Assembly (NCBI GenBank): GCA_014383605.1
Contig: JACNHM010000495.1
Coordinates: forward strand, 1 to 6,981
Origin: Chloroflexota bacterium
GTDB lineage: Bacteria > Chloroflexota > Anaerolineae > UBA3071
DNA length: 6,981 bases
Reading direction: 5' to 3'
Part shown: positions 5,597 to 6,981 of the stretch, in pieces
Position numbering within the stretch: the stretch's first letter is position 1
Layout of the letters: each line of letters begins with the position of its first letter
The notes under the pieces: model-generated
What the model was told of the DNA's origin: nothing
The model's database searches: none
What the model saw: the letters and a program-made list of their open reading frames with translations, nothing else
Program-made: the position numbers and the translations under genes

Positions 5597-5987
5597 GGAG
5601 ATCCAGGGGGTACTGGAGCGCGCGGAGGAGGAACTGAGCGCGGCGCGGGAGCTCGCCGCTCGCTTTCCGTCATCCTCGTTCGAACTGGCCTACAATGCCA
5701 TGTTGCTTGCAGCAACTGCGTTGCTGTATAGTGAGGGCTACCGGGCAGGTGTTGAACGACATCACAAGACGCTGGTGGAGTTCACCGAATTCTGCCTGGG
5801 ACAGCCGCACCCTCGCCTGGTGAACGAGTTCGACCGAGCGCGGAGAAAGCGGCATCGCACTGTCTACGGTCAACACAGAGCAACCAGGCAAGAAGCAGAC
5901 CACGTTCTGAACGTTGCGCAAGAACTGCTCGAAGTGATCAGTCACAAGCTGGCCAAGAAGCATGCGCCAGTCTCGGCTGAGAACTGA
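5538..5987 (+). CDS. HEPN-domain protein, probable toxin of the nucleotidyltransferase pair
   Basis: Predicted all-helical HEPN protein of 149 aa, expected to act as an RNase toxin held in check by the preceding nucleotidyltransferase. After a short N-terminal piece, helices run from about residue 17 (APEEIQGVLERAEEELSAAREL), through FELAYNAMLLAATALLYSEGYRA, to the motif region FDRARRKRHRTVY and a final helix (EADHVLNVAQELLEVISHKL). The classical HEPN motif is R-X4-6-H. Here Arg105 is followed after four residues by Tyr110, with His106 in the usual Asn place, so the catalytic His seems replaced by Tyr, as in the UPF0332-like HEPN branch. That may mean a different chemistry, a regulated Tyr, or a non-nuclease. 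Gene order antitoxin-toxin and the 59-base overlap support a pair. The start is chosen by GGAGG at 5528-5532. Confidence 0.8.
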   Translation: MPYHELERRGWIRRQAIAPEEIQGVLERAEEELSAARELAARFPSSSFELAYNAMLLAATALLYSEGYRAGVERHHKTLVEFTEFCLGQPHPRLVNEFDRARRKRHRTVYGQHRATRQEADHVLNVAQELLEVISHKLAKKHAPVSAEN

Positions 5988-6046
5988 GATGGAAACCCCG
6001 TTCGGCAGTACAACTGCCTCACATCGGTGGCAGACTCAGTCTCAGC
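5976..6046. other. Inverted-repeat structure between the HEPN gene and the lyase gene
   Basis: GCTGAGAACTGAG (5976-5988, overlapping the HEPN stop) can pair with CTCAGTCTCAGC (6035-6046) with one bulged base. Inside lies a second hairpin, GGCAGT (6004-6009) with ACTGCC (6013-6018). There is no T-run. It may limit read-through from the toxin operon into the lyase gene or be an insertion scar. Otherwise I see nothing in the 94 bases between the two genes except the lyase ribosome-binding site. Confidence 0.4.
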
Positions 6047-6071
6047 TGGGAACCCGGATGGAAGCGGAAAC

Positions 6072-6076
6072 GGAGG
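6072..6076 (+). promoter_or_regulatory. Ribosome-binding site deciding the lyase start
   Basis: GGAGG lies 5 bases before ATG 6082. The reading frame is open upstream to at least 5962 with another ATG at 6058, but only 6082 has this spacing and gives a family-like N-terminus. Confidence 0.7.
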
Positions 6077-6081
6077 AAAGT

Positions 6082-6870
6082 ATGGGTGAGGAGAAATGGT
6101 GCACGGCCATCACCAAGATCGAACCGAACAAAGTGGCCGTGCGCGGCTATCGCATTGACGAACTGATGGGGCGGCGCTCCTTCGGCCAGGTGGTCTACCT
6201 GGCGCTGAAGGGCGAGCTGCCCTCGGAAGCGCATGGCAAGCTGATGGATGCCATCCTGGTGTCCAGCGTGGATCACGGGGCGACGCCGCCGTCGGCGCTG
6301 GCGGCGCGCACCGTGGCCTCGGGCGGCGCGCCGCTGACCACGGCGGTGGCCGCGGGCATCATGGCCATCAATCGCCATCACGGCGGGGCCATCGAGGGTT
6401 GCATGCAGGTACTGCTGGAGGCGGTCGAGCGCCAGCGGGAGAGCGGCAGGGACGCGGCGACCGTGGCGGCGGAGCTGCTGGCCGAGTACCGGGCGCAGGG
6501 GAAACGCCTCCCCGGCTACGGCCACCGCGTGCACACGGACGACCCGCGCACGCGGCGGCTCTTCGGACTGGCCGAGGAACTGGGCGTGGCCGGAGACTAC
6601 GTGCAGATGGCCGGCGCCCTGCGGGTGGCCATGCGGGAAGCGCTGGGCCGCGATCTGCCCCTGAACGTGGACGGGGCCATCGCCACCGTCCTGTGTGAGA
6701 TGGGCTTCCCGCCGGAACTGGGCAACGGCCTCTTCGCCATCAGCCGCACGGTGGGGCTGGTGGCTCACGTGTACGAGGAGCAGACCCGCGAACGCCCTAT
6801 GCGGCGCATCCATCCCACGGCGCACGAGTATGATGGGCCGGAGGAGCGTCCGCTGCCGGACAGCGGATGA
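6082..6870 (+). CDS. Citryl-CoA-lyase-like short citrate synthase homologue
   Basis: Predicted to cleave (or form) a 3-hydroxyacyl-CoA such as citryl-CoA, giving acetyl-CoA plus a 2-oxoacid; 262 aa, cytoplasmic. The fold is citrate synthase: VRGYRIDELMGRRSFGQVVYLALKG corresponds to the N-terminal family signature, then the chain jumps to VDHGATPPSALAARTVAS. About 100 residues of the large domain of normal citrate synthase (370-430 aa) are therefore absent. All three catalytic residues are visible: His100 in HHGGA, His148 in GYGHRVH and Asp197 in LNVDG. Substrate-binding arginines are at 222 (AISRTVG) and in RERPMRR. This is the size and layout of citryl-CoA lyase of the two-enzyme citrate-cleavage pathway, and the two ligase subunits upstream would make its substrate. 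The genes are now separated by two toxin-antitoxin modules. Cleavage of another CoA thioester is an alternative. Confidence 0.85.
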   Translation: MGEEKWCTAITKIEPNKVAVRGYRIDELMGRRSFGQVVYLALKGELPSEAHGKLMDAILVSSVDHGATPPSALAARTVASGGAPLTTAVAAGIMAINRHHGGAIEGCMQVLLEAVERQRESGRDAATVAAELLAEYRAQGKRLPGYGHRVHTDDPRTRRLFGLAEELGVAGDYVQMAGALRVAMREALGRDLPLNVDGAIATVLCEMGFPPELGNGLFAISRTVGLVAHVYEEQTRERPMRRIHPTAHEYDGPEERPLPDSG

Positions 6871-6927
6871 ATTTCCGAGGATGTCGTGCACTGCGCAGGC
6901 CTTTGTCGGCACACCCTTGTCCAGACC

Positions 6928-6981
6928 CAGTAGATCCAGATTTGCTCTTGCCGGACTGCCAAGTCCGGCAGAAAGGCGGTG
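6928..6981. repeat. Left half of a palindromic intergenic repeat
   Basis: The segment begins CAGTAGATCCA (6928-6938), the exact reverse complement of 44-54. It contains a perfect 9-bp hairpin TGCCGGACT (6949-6957) with AGTCCGGCA (6962-6970) and a GCCA loop, and ends with the 17 bases that also open the window. Its 14-bp core GGACTGCCAAGTCC (6953-6966) is the reverse complement of the core at 17-30. The remaining intergenic bases 6871-6927 show nothing I can name. Confidence 0.7.

Noticed and set aside
5962..6081. N-terminal extension of the lyase-like gene
   Set aside because: The open frame upstream of 6082 overlaps the HEPN stop, reads like non-coding sequence and lacks a ribosome-binding site. 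GGAGG points to ATG 6082.
1..6981. Complete small circular plasmid
   Set aside because: A 17-base end match inside a palindromic repeat is weak proof of circularity, and there is no replication gene or origin among the metabolic and toxin-antitoxin genes. It is kept only as an alternative.
1..6981. CRISPR array, rRNA or transposase gene
   Set aside because: No regularly spaced repeats, no ribosomal RNA signature sequences and no transposase or integrase motifs were found in any frame.

Overview
The window is GC-rich bacterial DNA carrying metabolic genes with several small defence/addiction-type modules lodged between them. The hairpin just after position 4054 (GGGCAACC ... GGTTGCCC) and the high-GC metabolic genes remind me of Chloroflexota (Anaerolineae/Caldilineae-like) genomes. 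That assignment is an impression from memory, not a search result.

Three same-strand genes form the metabolic backbone. The first (93-1637) is a succinyl-CoA-synthetase-beta-like ATP-grasp acyl-CoA ligase with an extra eight-cysteine ferredoxin-like domain at its C-terminus. The second (3155-4054) is the matching alpha (SucD-like) subunit with the phospho-histidine. The third (6082-6870) is a short citrate-synthase-fold protein of citryl-CoA-lyase type. Ligase beta + ligase alpha + short citrate-synthase homologue is the composition of the two-enzyme citrate-cleavage route (citryl-CoA synthetase plus citryl-CoA lyase) known from Hydrogenobacter. The true acid substrate is not proven by the sequence, and another 3-hydroxyacid or dicarboxylate is possible.

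The trio is not contiguous. Between ligase beta and alpha lie an unrecognised 151-aa protein (1634-2089), a nested inverted-repeat structure (2096-2174) and an HinfI/CcrM-type adenine methyltransferase without a visible restriction partner (2246-3058). Between ligase alpha and the lyase lie two toxin-antitoxin modules arranged back to back. Leftward is a Phd/YefM-like antitoxin (4370-4789) with a HicA-like toxin (4092-4373). Rightward is a winged-helix-nucleotidyltransferase (4979-5596) with a HEPN protein (5538-5987). Their shared 189-bp intergenic region holds two opposed promoters with consensus-like hexamers and 17-bp spacers, and dyad operators downstream of each.

The two window ends carry the two halves of one palindromic repeat. 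The first 17 bases equal the last 17, and 54-bp segments at each end are imperfect reverse complements. This is either an interspersed repeat flanking the locus, an assembly break in such a repeat, or less likely a circular molecule.
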